Of a stretch of 64,000 nt of DNA, positions 17,605 through 25,743 are shown piece after piece; the first letter of the stretch is position 1; each line of letters starts with the position of its first letter. The DNA is taken from NCBI GenBank assembly GCA_042093735.1, contig JBELEM010000004.1:21954-85953 (forward strand), written 5' to 3'. Source of the DNA: Hellea sp042093735 (GTDB lineage: Bacteria > Pseudomonadota > Alphaproteobacteria > Caulobacterales > Maricaulaceae). The notes under the pieces were generated by a model that saw only the letters and a list, made by a program, of their open reading frames with translations, had not been told where the DNA came from and did not search any database. The translations under genes and the position numbers were made by a program.

Positions 17605-18458
17605 TGACTGTTCTAATATTTGGTAGAAATGGACAATTAGCAAAAGCCCTTCAAAGATCTCTTGTTGCACAAAAGCTTAATTTCCAGTGCTATGGTAAAG
17701 AGCAATTAGATTTACTAAATCACAAAGGACATTTAAGTCGCGTAATTAACAAAACTAAACCAAGTATTGTAATAAATGCCTCTGCATATACCAATGTCAT
17801 TGGGGCAGAAAAAAACAAAAACTCAGCTTTTTTATTGAATGCAGAAGCTCCAAAATTTATGGCTAAAGTTTGCAAAATAAAAGATATTCCATTCATTCAT
17901 TTCTCCACAGATTATGTATTCGATGGATTAAAACGAACTGCCTACATACCTGATGATAAATGTAATCCTTTGAATAAATATGGTTTAAGTAAAAGAGAGG
18001 GAGAAAAAGCAATAATGGCTGTTGGTGGTAAATGCCTTATACTTAGGACGAGCTGGGTGTACGATGGTACTAGTAAAAATTTCCTTACTAATATTTTAAA
18101 ACAATCAAAAATCAAAGAAAGCCTAAATATTGTTTCAACACAGGTAGGACGACCCACCTATGCAGGGCATTTAGCAGAAGCCTGCTTATCGACATTCAAA
18201 AAACTTCCAAACTCTCCAAAAATATACCATATTACAAATGGCGGAAAGGAGACTAATTGGGCTGATTTTGCTCAGAAAATACTCATAAATACTGGAGCCA
18301 GAAATCATATTAATCGAGTAAATGATCAGTTTTTTGACACTATTAAACGTCCTAAAAATTCAATGCTAAATATAAAGGACTTCGAAAAAGACTTCCAGCA
18401 TATTATGGAACCTTGGCAAGCTGGTGTCGATTTAGCCTTTCTTGAAATGAATAAATAA
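17604..18458 (+). CDS. rfbD: dTDP-4-dehydrorhamnose reductase
   Basis: This NAD(P)H-dependent reductase completes dTDP-L-rhamnose. The 284-residue protein begins with the Rossmann motif FGRNGQLAKAL and carries HFSTDYVFDG near residue 100 and YGLSKREGEKAI with the catalytic Tyr-x3-Lys, followed by ILRTSWVY. It starts at a TAATG overlap with rfbB. An ABC ATPase gene starts 14 bases after the stop on the same strand and may share the transcript. Confidence 0.94.
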   Translation: MTVLIFGRNGQLAKALQRSLVAQKLNFQCYGKEQLDLLNHKGHLSRVINKTKPSIVINASAYTNVIGAEKNKNSAFLLNAEAPKFMAKVCKIKDIPFIHFSTDYVFDGLKRTAYIPDDKCNPLNKYGLSKREGEKAIMAVGGKCLILRTSWVYDGTSKNFLTNILKQSKIKESLNIVSTQVGRPTYAGHLAEACLSTFKKLPNSPKIYHITNGGKETNWADFAQKILINTGARNHINRVNDQFFDTIKRPKNSMLNIKDFEKDFQHIMEPWQAGVDLAFLEMNK

Positions 18459-18472
18459 GCTATCTTTCGTAT

Positions 18473-19414
18473 ATGAAAGAATATCCCGCTATAAAAGTAA
18501 ATAATCTCCAAAAAACTTATTCTAAAAGTAAAAAGTCACCTCCAAAAATTGCATTAAAAGGGATAAATCTATCTATTCCTAAAGGATCAATTTTTGGATT
18601 ACTCGGGCCTAATGGGGCAGGTAAATCGACTTTAATAAATATCCTGGCAGGTTTAGTTAATAAAACAGACGGAATTGCTGAAATTTGTGGTTATAATATT
18701 GAAAGTCAGACTCGCCAGGCTCGGGCTTCAATAGGTATAGTACCTCAAGAGATAGCCATGGATGTTTACTTTACGCCATTGCAAGCCCTAGAGCTTCAGG
18801 CAGGTTATTATGGCGTCCCTAAGAAAGAAAGGCGTAGTGAAGAAATCTTATCGGCGCTGGGGCTACTAGATAAAAAAAATGCTTATGTTCGACAATTATC
18901 AGGCGGTATGAAACGTAGGCTATTAATTGCAAAAGCACTTGTGCATAATCCGCCCGTTTTAATATTAGATGAGCCAACTGCGGGAGTAGATATAGAGTTG
19001 CGACGACAATTATGGGCTTATGTTAAAGAATTACATAAAAGTGGAACAACAATTATTCTTACAACTCATTATTTAGAAGAAGCAGAAGCCCTTTGTGATA
19101 GAATAGCAATTATGCATCACGGTGAAATTGTAGCGAATGAAAGTAAGTCTAGTCTAATGTCTCGTCTTGATAAGCGAACTTTACTAATAAACCCTTCCAG
19201 TCCAATAATACAAATACCATTAAAACTTAAAGAATTCGATATTTCAATCAAGAAAGATGGGGCTATAGCAATAAACTATGAAAGCAGAATAAATTCAATT
19301 TCTTCAATTCTAGAAAAGGTTAAAGAAGCCGGTATTTTAATTACTGATTTAAAAACAGAACAACCTGATTTAGAAGATGTATTTCTTTCATTAACTTATT
19401 CTTCTAATAACTAG
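18473..19414 (+). CDS. ABC transporter ATP-binding protein (ABC-2 export type)
   Basis: The 313-residue ATPase has a Walker A (GLLGPNGAGKST), a Q-loop region (VPQEIAMD), the signature LSGGMKRRLLIAKAL, a Walker B (VLILDEPTAGVD) and an H-loop histidine in LTTHYLEEAEAL. A roughly 90-residue C-terminal extension is typical of the CcmA/YadG branch that pairs with ABC-2 permeases. No permease gene is adjacent: the next gene is convergent pit, five bases away. It may work with a permease encoded elsewhere. Its position 14 bases after rfbD suggests glycan export, but the sequence is more like general multidrug/YadG ATPases than the Wzt family. Confidence 0.85.
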   Translation: MKEYPAIKVNNLQKTYSKSKKSPPKIALKGINLSIPKGSIFGLLGPNGAGKSTLINILAGLVNKTDGIAEICGYNIESQTRQARASIGIVPQEIAMDVYFTPLQALELQAGYYGVPKKERRSEEILSALGLLDKKNAYVRQLSGGMKRRLLIAKALVHNPPVLILDEPTAGVDIELRRQLWAYVKELHKSGTTIILTTHYLEEAEALCDRIAIMHHGEIVANESKSSLMSRLDKRTLLINPSSPIIQIPLKLKEFDISIKKDGAIAINYESRINSISSILEKVKEAGILITDLKTEQPDLEDVFLSLTYSSNN

Positions 19415-19419
19415 AACTA

Positions 19420-21000
19420 CTAAATACCCACCATAAAGCCTCGAAGCATATAAAATAAAGCCGCTGCGAAAACACCTGAAACAGGTACGGTGACAACCCA
19501 AGCAACAATAATTTTTATTAACAGTGATCTCTGTACAAGCTGCTCTGTATATGCCCTTTTTAATTTTTTTCTTCGTCCGCGCTTTCCATTAGCGGTTTTA
19601 AGTTCATTTAAGATTCTTTGTTTTTCACTTACAGAAGCTTTATCAAATTCTTCTACGAAAGCATCGGCCATTTCAGGGTTTTTACCTTTTTTCTCAATCA
19701 TATACTCGCGAACAAGTTCTAATCTTTGTTTATAACGGTACTTTAATGCTTCTCTCAAAAACCCTACACCAAATATTGCACCCACAGCTATATGTGTTGA
19801 ACTCACTGGTAATCCGAAATGTGTGGCAATAATAACAGTGATAGCAGCAGCTAAAGATACACAAAAAGCTCTCATCATATCTAATTCAGTTATCTCTGAG
19901 CCAACAGTTCTCACTAACTTAGGGCCATACAATGCTAATCCAACAGCAATACCTAATGCTCCTACACCCATAACCCAAAGTGGGATTGCAGCTTTTGTAG
20001 CTATTTCTGCGGAACGAACTGCCTCATTAATTGCTGCCAATGGACCAATTGCATTGGCTACATCATTGGCACCATGAGCAAAACTAAGAAAACACGCTCC
20101 TACAATTAGTGGAATGACAAATAATTTATCAATGCTTTTACTGTTATTTTCTAACCTCAATGAAGCCTTAGCAATTAATGGCCGTGTAATTATGACAGTT
20201 ATAACTGCAACTAAAAAGCCTAAAGATAGAGCTATTGGCATATCTACTTTAATAAGTTTTTTTATTCCTTTTAGGATTATATAGGTAGTAAATGACCAAG
20301 CCATAATTCCTAAAAGGAATGGAATTCGCGTTTTACCTGCTGAAATCATATCGTCTTTATATATTATAGTCTTTTTTATAATGTACAGAAAGCTAGCTGC
20401 AATTAGCCCCCCTAAAGCAGGGGATATAATCCAACTAGCCACAATTTGCTGAACCTTTACCCAATCCGCAATTGCCCATCCTCCTGCCGCTATTCCTGCA
20501 CCTAAAACACCTCCTACTATTGAATGTGTTGTTGATACTGGAGCACCAGAGGCTGTTGCAATGTTCAACCAAACAGCAGCTGCTAGTAATGCAGCCAACA
20601 TAGCCCATACAAAAGTTTGGGCATCTGGGATCAAGGAGGGATCGATTATACCTTTCTTGATTGTTTTTACCACATCTCCGCCAGCAATTAGAGCACCTGA
20701 GCTTTCAAATATGAACGCGAGAAATATAGCAGTTGATAATGTTAGCGCACCTGAACCAACTGCAGGCCCTATATTGTTAGCAACATCATTTGCACCTATA
20801 TTGAGTGCCATGTAAGCACCTACAACAGCAGAAATAATTAAGAATACCCTGCCGGATGAATTAGGAATATTAGCTATACCTGAACCAGTTACAAAAATGT
20901 ATACCCCAACCAAAAAACCCAGTGCTAATAGAAATTTAATAATTTCATTTTTTGAAAGCAACTGTGGAGATAAAGGTGTTTCATTTTTTGGTGTAAGCAT
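19420..21000 (-). CDS. pit: Inorganic phosphate transporter, PiT family
   Basis: This is a low-affinity phosphate or metal-phosphate symporter of the inner membrane. The 526-residue protein has about ten to twelve membrane segments and two copies of the family signature: ALNIGANDVANNIGPAVGSG near residue 61 and SFAHGANDVANAIGPLAA near 300, plus SAPVSTTHS-like and LPVSSTHIAVGA repeats. A charged cytoplasmic loop (about 415-490) precedes the final helix, as in other bacterial Pit proteins. It is convergent with the ABC ATPase gene and divergent from the MATE gene across 150 bases. I saw no convincing Pho box upstream. Confidence 0.93.
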   Translation of the reverse strand: MLTPKNETPLSPQLLSKNEIIKFLLALGFLVGVYIFVTGSGIANIPNSSGRVFLIISAVVGAYMALNIGANDVANNIGPAVGSGALTLSTAIFLAFIFESSGALIAGGDVVKTIKKGIIDPSLIPDAQTFVWAMLAALLAAAVWLNIATASGAPVSTTHSIVGGVLGAGIAAGGWAIADWVKVQQIVASWIISPALGGLIAASFLYIIKKTIIYKDDMISAGKTRIPFLLGIMAWSFTTYIILKGIKKLIKVDMPIALSLGFLVAVITVIITRPLIAKASLRLENNSKSIDKLFVIPLIVGACFLSFAHGANDVANAIGPLAAINEAVRSAEIATKAAIPLWVMGVGALGIAVGLALYGPKLVRTVGSEITELDMMRAFCVSLAAAITVIIATHFGLPVSSTHIAVGAIFGVGFLREALKYRYKQRLELVREYMIEKKGKNPEMADAFVEEFDKASVSEKQRILNELKTANGKRGRRKKLKRAYTEQLVQRSLLIKIIVAWVVTVPVSGVFAAALFYMLRGFMVGI

Positions 21001-21150
21001 TTTATTTTCCCCATGAATAGAACACCAGCCATTACATAAACTTCAAATATAAAACTAAATCACTGTAGTTGATTTTGTGCCTTGCATCTGTCATCGCATT
21101 GAATGATATTTTTACTATCTCTATCATCATAAATCGAACCCGAGTCAATA

Positions 21151-22548
21151 ATGTTGAACAAAAAAGACATGCACAATATTCAACCTACAAAAGTATCAAA
21201 AGCTTGGTCAAAAGAGATGGTTTTATTGCTAAGAATAGGAATTCCTATGGCCTTGGCGCAGTTCATTCAATTTTTTATATTTTTCATAGATACAATAATG
21301 ATTGGGCGAATAAGTCCCGAAGACTTAGCTGCGGCGGGCCTTGGATTGGTAATATATTTTGGCTTTTGGATGCTATTTTCGGGTCCAGTTATGGCAGTTA
21401 CCCCTCTAATATCGCAAACTCTTGGTAAAAATAAGAATAATATTCAAAAAACTCGATATTATGTTCGCATGGCTATTTGGGTTATTTTTTTACTAATGCC
21501 AATTTTTATTTTCATTATTTCATTTACTGAAAATATATTGATTTTTTTAGGCCAAGATGAAGTCGTATCAGCGAAAGCTGGGAAGTATGTTTTTGTACTT
21601 GCTTTTGGACTACCATTTGCATTGGCTACTATGATATTGAGAAACTTTCTGGCAGCTCTTGAAAAAACTTTTATCCCACTACTTCTAGTTACACTAATTA
21701 CAGCTTTAAATGCCTTGTTAAATTATATTTTTATATTTGGTAATTTTGGTATGCCTCCATTAGGGCTTACAGGAGCTGGTATTGCATCATCATTATCATA
21801 CTGCATAGGGTTTTTAATATTTGTTTACTACATCAGTAAAGACAAACGCGCTCATGAATTTAAAGTATTTCAAAATTTTTATTCTATAAAATTTATTCAT
21901 TTGATTGAAATATTAAGGCTAGGAGGCCCTATAAGCGTAACAACACTTTTTGAGGGAATGCTCTTTAATGTTGCAATAATTATTATGGGCCTAATTGGCG
22001 TTATGGAAGCAGCTGCTTATCAAGTGGCACTCAATATAGCTTCTCTAGCGTTCATGCTGCCATATGGCATGTCAATGGCAGGAGCAGTACGCATAGGATT
22101 AGCTACAGGTGCAGGAAATAACAAAGCTGCTAGGAGGGCTGCAAGCACAACAGTTGTAGCCTGCATATGTGCCATAATGACAATAGCAATACCAGTCGCG
22201 ATATTTCCAGAAATAACTGCTTCTTTGTTTCTTGATCTAGATAAGGAGATTAACAGTAATGTAATAAATTTAGTTGTTGGCTTCTTACCTATTGCTACAG
22301 GTTTTATGTTCTTTGACTCCGTTCAAGTTGCCGCTAATCAGCTTTTAAGAGGTTTAAAAGATGTCAATTGGCCTATGTTATTAACAGGTATTAGTTATTG
22401 GCTTTTCGGTTTCCCTATTGCCTATATTCTGGCTTTAAAAACTAATGTTGGACCCAATGGTGTTTGGTATGGTCTGATGGCAGGTCTGGCATTAGCTTCA
22501 GTACTATTAGGCAGCAGACTTATATCAAAATTAAATGAAAATATTTAA
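21151..22548 (+). CDS. MATE family efflux transporter
   Basis: The 465-residue inner-membrane protein has about twelve hydrophobic segments in two similar halves. MALAQFIQFFIFFIDTIMIGRIS near the N-terminus and MLPYGMSMAGAVRIGLATGAG at the start of the second half are typical of NorM-like MATE exporters, which expel cationic drugs using Na+ or H+ gradients. The ATG at 21151 matches the usual start. It overlaps the end of the convergent DUF1491 gene by four bases. The substrate is not predictable. Confidence 0.92.
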   Translation: MLNKKDMHNIQPTKVSKAWSKEMVLLLRIGIPMALAQFIQFFIFFIDTIMIGRISPEDLAAAGLGLVIYFGFWMLFSGPVMAVTPLISQTLGKNKNNIQKTRYYVRMAIWVIFLLMPIFIFIISFTENILIFLGQDEVVSAKAGKYVFVLAFGLPFALATMILRNFLAALEKTFIPLLLVTLITALNALLNYIFIFGNFGMPPLGLTGAGIASSLSYCIGFLIFVYYISKDKRAHEFKVFQNFYSIKFIHLIEILRLGGPISVTTLFEGMLFNVAIIIMGLIGVMEAAAYQVALNIASLAFMLPYGMSMAGAVRIGLATGAGNNKAARRAASTTVVACICAIMTIAIPVAIFPEITASLFLDLDKEINSNVINLVVGFLPIATGFMFFDSVQVAANQLLRGLKDVNWPMLLTGISYWLFGFPIAYILALKTNVGPNGVWYGLMAGLALASVLLGSRLISKLNENI

Positions 22549-22871
22549 CTTACGATAGGTTCCGTTAAAAAATGATTTCTTTTTTTATCAATTATTTCAA
22601 TAACCCATAAATCTGGGTCTTGGCGAACTCTTTTTTCTAAATCTTTATCAATAATACATTCTTTTAGAGGGCCTTTAGGTAGCCAAGCAATCTCGCCTTG
22701 GGTGTTTCTTATTTGCTTATAAATAGTCGCATGGCCTTCAAGGTCACAGACCTTGATTAAACATACACCTGCATCGACATCACCTTTTTTCAAAATAGCA
22801 GAAAAAGAACCCGCTATCTCAACACGTCTGATAAGTGCGGAAACCCATATTTTAGTTTTTAATTTTGTCAT
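22545..22871 (-). CDS. DUF1491 family protein
   Basis: The 108-residue soluble protein matches the DUF1491 pattern: KIWVSALIRRVEIAGSFSAI at the start, KKGDVDAGVCLIKV in the middle and RVRQDPDLWVIEIID near the end. The family is largely confined to Alphaproteobacteria and has no assigned function. It is convergent with the MATE gene, with a four-base overlap, and lies 58 bases after the histidine kinase gene on the same strand. Confidence 0.85.
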   Translation of the reverse strand: MTKLKTKIWVSALIRRVEIAGSFSAILKKGDVDAGVCLIKVCDLEGHATIYKQIRNTQGEIAWLPKGPLKECIIDKDLEKRVRQDPDLWVIEIIDKKRNHFLTEPIVS

Positions 22872-22929
22872 TTATAAAGTCCATTAACTCACTCAAAGCA
22901 TAATAGTTCTTGGTATTAATAGGAACGTC

Positions 22930-23586
22930 TTAGCTTTTTATATTAAATGGCAAAGTAACTATGGCTTTTGTGCCTATATTCTTCTTAGATTTCATCTCTA
23001 ATTTACCAGATTGTTGCTCAAGTAAATACTTAACGATAAACAAACCTAAACCGTTACCTCCATTTAAATTATGGTAGGCTCCAATACCTTTACCAGAATC
23101 ATGTACCGAAACTATTAGACTACTGTCTTCTATATTTCCTGATATTTTTATACTTCCTCCGCTACTAGAAAATTTAATGGCATTTGATAATAGATTAAAT
23201 ATTATTTGCTTTAGGCTAGTTTTATCAAGAAAAACTGGAAGTAATACTTGATCAATATTTGTAGAAATAGTTACATTCTCTTTCTTAGCTAGGGGCTTTA
23301 CAATTTCTACAATTCCTGAAATCACTTCAGAGGCATCAAATTTTTTAGGATTATATTTTATTTTGACCGCATCAATATTTATTGGATTTAAAGCTTCATT
23401 CACTAATTCTAGCATGAACAATGCACTCTCATGAATAGCTTTAGCATATTCAGTATATTTTTCAGGTAAAGAGCCATGTATCTCAGATCTAATCATGTCA
23501 GAAAATCCAACAATGGAGTTTAAAGGTGTGCGAAATTCATGCGAAACCTGAGTAACTAAATTAACTAAATTCTTTTCATTTTTCAT
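22930..23586 (-). CDS. Sensorless histidine kinase, PleC/DivJ-like
   Basis: The protein consists of little more than a kinase core. The HisKA phosphoacceptor helix (VSHEFRTPLNSIVGFSDMI, His16) starts almost at the N-terminus and is followed by an HATPase domain with N-box NLLSNAIKFS, G1 DSGKGIG and G2 GNGLGLFIVK. There is no membrane segment or sensor domain. The H-box region is of the PleC/DivJ/PdhS type found in alphaproteobacterial cell-cycle signalling. The ATG at 23586 has a good ribosome-binding site (AGGAA at 23596-23600) and gives 218 residues; the frame also extends to a TTG at 23619. No response regulator is adjacent, so it is an orphan. It may be a truncated kinase or a partner of another sensor. 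Confidence 0.8.
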   Translation of the reverse strand: MKNEKNLVNLVTQVSHEFRTPLNSIVGFSDMIRSEIHGSLPEKYTEYAKAIHESALFMLELVNEALNPINIDAVKIKYNPKKFDASEVISGIVEIVKPLAKKENVTISTNIDQVLLPVFLDKTSLKQIIFNLLSNAIKFSSSGGSIKISGNIEDSSLIVSVHDSGKGIGAYHNLNGGNGLGLFIVKYLLEQQSGKLEMKSKKNIGTKAIVTLPFNIKS

Positions 23587-23620
23587 TATTTGAAATTCCT
23601 GGTTATTAGATATCTCCAAA

Positions 23621-23648
23621 TAAAAATGGCTCCGCTAATGCGGAGCCA
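23621..23648 (-). terminator. Rho-independent terminator after the M13 peptidase gene
   Basis: TGGCTCCGC and GCGGAGCCA form a perfect 9-bp GC-rich stem around a four-base loop (23627-23648). On the minus strand it is followed at once by TTTTTA. It lies seven bases beyond the peptidase stop codon and is the clearest terminator in the window. Confidence 0.9.
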
Positions 23649-23655
23649 ATATTAG

Positions 23656-25707
23656 TTACCAAATTTTTACACGCTCTTCGGGCGCTAGGTAAAGCGCATC
23701 GCCAGGCTGTACATCAAAAGCTTCGTACCATTTATCAAAATTTCTAACGATACCATTTGCTCTGTATTCACCAGGACTATGTGAATCTGTTTTTAAACGG
23801 TTTCTAAGTGCCTCATCTCTGAATTTTCTTTGCCATATCTGACCGTATGATAAGAAAAATCTTTGATCCCCTGTCATACCATCAATAACAGGAGCCTCCT
23901 CACCATTTAATGAATTCTTATAAGCAGCATATCCCATTGTAAGACCTGTGAGGTCTCCTATATTTTCCCCCAGTGTAAATTTACCATTTATAAATTCTCC
24001 TGGTAGGGGCTCAAATTCGTTGTATTGTTTAATTAGAGCCAGAGACCTTGCTTCAAAGGCCTCACCATCCTTTTCTGTCCACCAATCTCTTTGCTCTCCG
24101 TCTCCATCTGTTTTTCTGCCTTGGTCATCAAAGCCATGCCCCATTTCGTGGCCAATTACAGCCCCAATTCCGCCATAGTTAACGGCGGGATCTGCGGCTA
24201 CATCAAAAAATGGTGCTTGTAATATACCTGCAGGGAAAACTATTTCATTTAAGTCAGGACGATAATAGGCATTAACGGTTTGAGGATTCATGCCCCATTC
24301 GTCCTTATCTATCGGACCTCCTAGCTTTTGAATTTCATTGTTCCAGGACCAGGCATAAGCAGATTTAACTGTTCCTATTAAATCAGACCGATCGACTGAC
24401 AAATCAGTGTAATCTGTCCATTTATCAGGGTAACCAATTTTTGGATTAAACTTAGCTAATTTATCTTGGGCCTCTACTTTGGTTTTATCATCCATCCAAT
24501 CTAAATTATCAATTCCATTTTTAAATGCAGCTCTTAAGTTTTCTATTAACTTATCCATCTCATCTTTCGATTTCTGAGGAAAGTATTTTTCGACATACAC
24601 TTTTCCAACCATTTCACCCATGAATGAGTCAATTTGACTAACACCACGTTTCCATCTCTCACGCTGAACTTCTGTTCCTCTCAAAGATTTACCATAAAAC
24701 TCAAAACTAGCATCGTCTATTGATTTGGGTAAATAAGAAGATTTTCCTCCCAAATAATTCACCAGCAAATAATCTTTAAGAGTATCTAAGCTTGTTTCTT
24801 TAAATACTTCTGACGTTCCTTCTATCGCGTCAATTTCCCTCACAACAAAACTTACTTGTCCCTGCAAACCAGCTTGGTCCAGCATTGCATCCCAAGGCAA
24901 CCCAGGGGATAAAGCTTTCAATTCTTCTAAACTTCGCTTGTTATATGTCTTGGTACGGTCTCTTCTTTCAGTCGGCGTCCAGTGATAATTGGCAATTTTT
25001 GTCTCAAACTCCATTAGAGCCTCAATACGATCTGTAATATTTTCCTCAGCAACCATCTCAAGCAAAGAAGTAAGATATATTTTATAAGCTTCACGTACTT
25101 CAAGCGACTTTTCATCTTCATCTAGGTAGTAAGCACGGTTTGGCATCCCCAGACCAGACTGAGTGAGGTAAACAATATAGTTCGTTACATCTTTGAGATC
25201 TACACCAATGAAAGGGGAAACCACCGACCTCAAGCCTAATGATGGCTCCGACATGAGTCGCGCGATACCTTCATGATTAGAAACAGATTTTATTGTTTCG
25301 AGGTCAGCCAAAACAGGAAGCAGTCCGGCTTTTTCTATTGCGTCGGTATCCATAAAGGCTGCAAAGAAATCTCCTATTTTTTGTTCATCAGAACCCATAG
25401 CTGCATTTACAGATGAAGCCTCCTCAATTATTTTTCGGACACGCTCTTCAGAGCGGTCAGCTAATATTGAAAAGCCTCCATAAGTAGATTTATCGGCAGG
25501 GATTTCTGTATTTGCAAGCCATGTACCATTTACATACTTAAAAAAGTTGTCCCCTGGTTTTACGCTAAGGTCCATATTTTCGGTTGCAATGCCATATGAC
25601 CCTAATTCAGGCGTATTACTTTCATTTAAATTGCTTGTACTATTACAAGACGTCAAGCTAATTGTTAAAGCAATAATGCTTGGTGCTAATAAACGTGATA
25701 TACTCAT
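23656..25707 (-). CDS. pepO: M13 family (PepO/neprilysin-like) zinc metallopeptidase, lipoprotein
   Basis: The 683-residue endopeptidase cleaves peptides outside the cytoplasm. A lipoprotein signal peptide ends at SLTSC (Cys21). The zinc site is GHEMGHGFDDQGR near residue 510 (HExxH), with the third ligand in GENIGDLTGL; NAYYRPDLNEIVFPAGILQ is a family signature for substrate binding. The C-terminal tryptophan motif VKIW is also typical of M13. It follows the RND permease gene by 36 bases on the same strand and ends at a strong terminator, so it may be the last gene of the efflux transcript. The gene symbol reflects family membership. Confidence 0.93.
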   Translation of the reverse strand: MSISRLLAPSIIALTISLTSCNSTSNLNESNTPELGSYGIATENMDLSVKPGDNFFKYVNGTWLANTEIPADKSTYGGFSILADRSEERVRKIIEEASSVNAAMGSDEQKIGDFFAAFMDTDAIEKAGLLPVLADLETIKSVSNHEGIARLMSEPSLGLRSVVSPFIGVDLKDVTNYIVYLTQSGLGMPNRAYYLDEDEKSLEVREAYKIYLTSLLEMVAEENITDRIEALMEFETKIANYHWTPTERRDRTKTYNKRSLEELKALSPGLPWDAMLDQAGLQGQVSFVVREIDAIEGTSEVFKETSLDTLKDYLLVNYLGGKSSYLPKSIDDASFEFYGKSLRGTEVQRERWKRGVSQIDSFMGEMVGKVYVEKYFPQKSKDEMDKLIENLRAAFKNGIDNLDWMDDKTKVEAQDKLAKFNPKIGYPDKWTDYTDLSVDRSDLIGTVKSAYAWSWNNEIQKLGGPIDKDEWGMNPQTVNAYYRPDLNEIVFPAGILQAPFFDVAADPAVNYGGIGAVIGHEMGHGFDDQGRKTDGDGEQRDWWTEKDGEAFEARSLALIKQYNEFEPLPGEFINGKFTLGENIGDLTGLTMGYAAYKNSLNGEEAPVIDGMTGDQRFFLSYGQIWQRKFRDEALRNRLKTDSHSPGEYRANGIVRNFDKWYEAFDVQPGDALYLAPEERVKIW

Positions 25708-25743
25708 ATTATTTACCTTTCAGAAATTTTTTTAAAGTTTTTT

